Source: CAMPJU01 sp046566095
Lineage (GTDB): Bacteria; Pseudomonadota; Gammaproteobacteria; Xanthomonadales; Xanthomonadaceae
Reading direction: 5' to 3'
NCBI GenBank assembly: GCA_046566095.1
Contig: JBKHXI010000227.1
Coordinates: 1 to 6,734, forward strand
Length of the DNA: 6,734 nucleotides
Part shown: positions 5,639 through 6,734 of the stretch, piece by piece
How the letters are laid out: every line of letters starts with the position of its first letter
Position numbering within the stretch: position 1 is the first letter of the stretch
The notes under the pieces: model-generated
What the model was told of the DNA's origin: nothing
What the model saw: only the letters and a program-made list of their open reading frames with translations
The model's database searches: none
Program-made: the position numbers and the translations under genes

Positions 5639-6734
5639 GCGCGCTGCCCGTGGCTGCTCCAGAGAAGCCAGCGCCTGCGCCCGCGCAGGGCAAGCCGCAG
5701 CTGCGCACCCTGCTGCTGACCGACCTGGTCGATTCCACCGGCACCGTCGAGCGCCTCGGCGACGGCCCCGCCGCCGAACTGTTCCGCGCCCACGACCGCC
5801 TGGTGCTGGACCTGCAGCAGCGCTGGCGCGGCCGCCTGATCGACCGCTCCGACGGCCTGCTGCTGCTGTTCGAGCGCGCCATCGACGGCCTCGGCTTCGC
5901 CCTGGACTACCACCGCGGCCTGCGCGAACTGGGCCAGGCCCACGGCGTGCCGCTGCAGGCGCGCGCCGGCCTGCACGTCGGCGAGGTCCTGACCTGGCGC
6001 AACAGCGCCGAGGCGGTGGCGGTCGGCGCCAAGCCGCTGGAGGTCGAGGGCCTGGCCAAGCCGCTGGCCGGGCGCCTGCTCGGCCTCGCCCGGCCCGGCC
6101 AGATCCTGCTGTCGGCCACCGCCGAGGCCCTGGCCCACCGCGCCGCGCGCGAACTGGGCGAGCGCGGCGCGCAGCTGGCCTGGAAGTCGCACGGCCGCTG
6201 GCGCTTCAAGGGCGTGCCCGAGCCGCTGGAGGTGTACGAGGCCGGCGAGCCCGGCCTGGCCCCGCTGCAGGCGCCGCGCGCCGACGCCAAGGCCTGGCGC
6301 GACATCCCGTTCTGGCGCCGCCCCGCGGCGCTCGCCGCCGAACTCGCGCTGGTCGCGGTGGTCGCCATCGGCATCTGGCTCTTCACCCGCCCGCAGCCGG
6401 CCATCGCCTTCTCCGAGCGCGACTGGGTGGTGGTCGCCGACATGCGCAACCTCACCGGCCAGCCGGTGCTGGACGACGCCCTGCAGCAGGCCTTCCGCAT
6501 CAGCCTGGAGCAGTCGCGCCACGTCAACGTGCTGTCCGACCTCAAGGCCCGCGACACCCTGGCGCGGATGCAGCGCCCGCCGGACACCGCGCTCGACCGC
6601 GCAGTCGCCTCCGAGATCGCGGTGCGCGACGGCGCCCGCGCCGTGATCCTGCCCACCGTGGCCGAAGTCGGCGGCCGGGTGCGGGTCAGCGCCGAGGTCA
6701 TCGACCCGCAGTCGCAGACCACCGTCTACGCCGA
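5635..6734 (+). CDS. Class III nucleotide-cyclase-like membrane protein, partial; resembles 'putative peptide modification system cyclase'
   Basis: The gene is cut by the window end; 366 residues are visible with no stop. After a Pro/Ala-rich leader (1-20), residues about 23-205 form a class III adenylate/guanylate-cyclase-like domain: LLLTDLVDST (26-35) with metal Asp D30, RSDGLLLLFE (71-80) with the second Asp D73, AGLHVGEV (111-118), and GRLLGLARPGQILLS (146-160). R147 occupies the place of the transition-state Arg, but the usual Asn four residues earlier is P143, and the substrate-selecting Lys/Asp positions seem to be I69 and E136, so catalysis is doubtful. A transmembrane helix (about 230-250) follows, then from about 263 a domain resembling the TolB/FlgO-like N-terminal part of CadC- and cyclase-linked TPR proteins (VVVADMRNLTGQPVLDDAL at 265-283; RAVILPTVAEVGGRVRVSAE at 335-354). 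From memory, GAKPLEVEGLAKP (131-143) and the whole layout fit the Xanthomonadaceae family annotated as peptide modification system cyclase. If that is right, TPR repeats should follow beyond 6734. The start at 5635 overlaps the GGDEF stop. Confidence 0.85.
   Translation, partial: MSALPVAAPEKPAPAPAQGKPQLRTLLLTDLVDSTGTVERLGDGPAAELFRAHDRLVLDLQQRWRGRLIDRSDGLLLLFERAIDGLGFALDYHRGLRELGQAHGVPLQARAGLHVGEVLTWRNSAEAVAVGAKPLEVEGLAKPLAGRLLGLARPGQILLSATAEALAHRAARELGERGAQLAWKSHGRWRFKGVPEPLEVYEAGEPGLAPLQAPRADAKAWRDIPFWRRPAALAAELALVAVVAIGIWLFTRPQPAIAFSERDWVVVADMRNLTGQPVLDDALQQAFRISLEQSRHVNVLSDLKARDTLARMQRPPDTALDRAVASEIAVRDGARAVILPTVAEVGGRVRVSAEVIDPQSQTTVYA

Noticed and set aside
4651..6522. A 623-codon open frame on the - strand opposite the GGDEF and cyclase-like genes
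   Set aside because: It spans two well-supported + strand genes, is compositionally biased (Ala/Gln/Arg/Ser runs), and shows no recognisable motif; it is an antisense shadow.
1..6734. CRISPR arrays, tRNA genes, insertion sequences or attachment sites
   Set aside because: I saw no regularly spaced repeats, cloverleaf-like sequence, transposase motif or terminal inverted repeats; the window is almost entirely accounted for by six genes.

Overview
This is a GC-rich window (roughly 70% or more by eye, with strong G/C preference at third codon positions) that is densely packed with genes, all on the + strand. The base composition, the gene families and the last gene point to a gammaproteobacterium of the Lysobacteraceae/Xanthomonadaceae type (Lysobacter, Luteimonas, Pseudoxanthomonas, Xanthomonas relatives). 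That placement is an inference from protein style, not a database match.

Layout: (1) Positions 19-4451 hold a compact four-gene operon: an extended short-chain dehydrogenase (nucleotide-sugar epimerase/dehydratase), a YaiO-like outer-membrane beta-barrel, an inner-membrane-anchored HEAT-repeat protein, and a processive-type family 2 glycosyltransferase. Spacing is 4 nt, 2 nt and an ATGA overlap, so co-translation is likely. The set has the logic of a synthase-dependent exopolysaccharide or surface-glycan machine: sugar-nucleotide supply, polymerase in the inner membrane, a possible protein scaffold, and an exit barrel in the outer membrane. (2) Positions 4452-4597 are the only real intergenic stretch, with a GC-rich imperfect inverted repeat and an extended -10 promoter candidate. 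(3) Positions 4598-6734 begin a second operon: a GGDEF protein with an N-terminal CRP-like cyclic-nucleotide-binding domain, overlapping by ATGA a class III nucleotide-cyclase-like membrane protein that runs off the window end.

The second operon is the more unusual. The cyclase-like protein resembles the family annotated as 'putative peptide modification system cyclase', which occurs beside NHLP-related RiPP precursors and a SagB-like dehydrogenase. No precursor or dehydrogenase lies inside this window, so that link is a prediction about the downstream sequence. The pairing of a cyclic-nucleotide-binding diguanylate cyclase with a cyclase homologue, both carrying altered catalytic or regulatory motifs, suggests a dedicated signalling pair. 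I saw no tRNA, rRNA, CRISPR array, insertion sequence or clear frameshifted gene.
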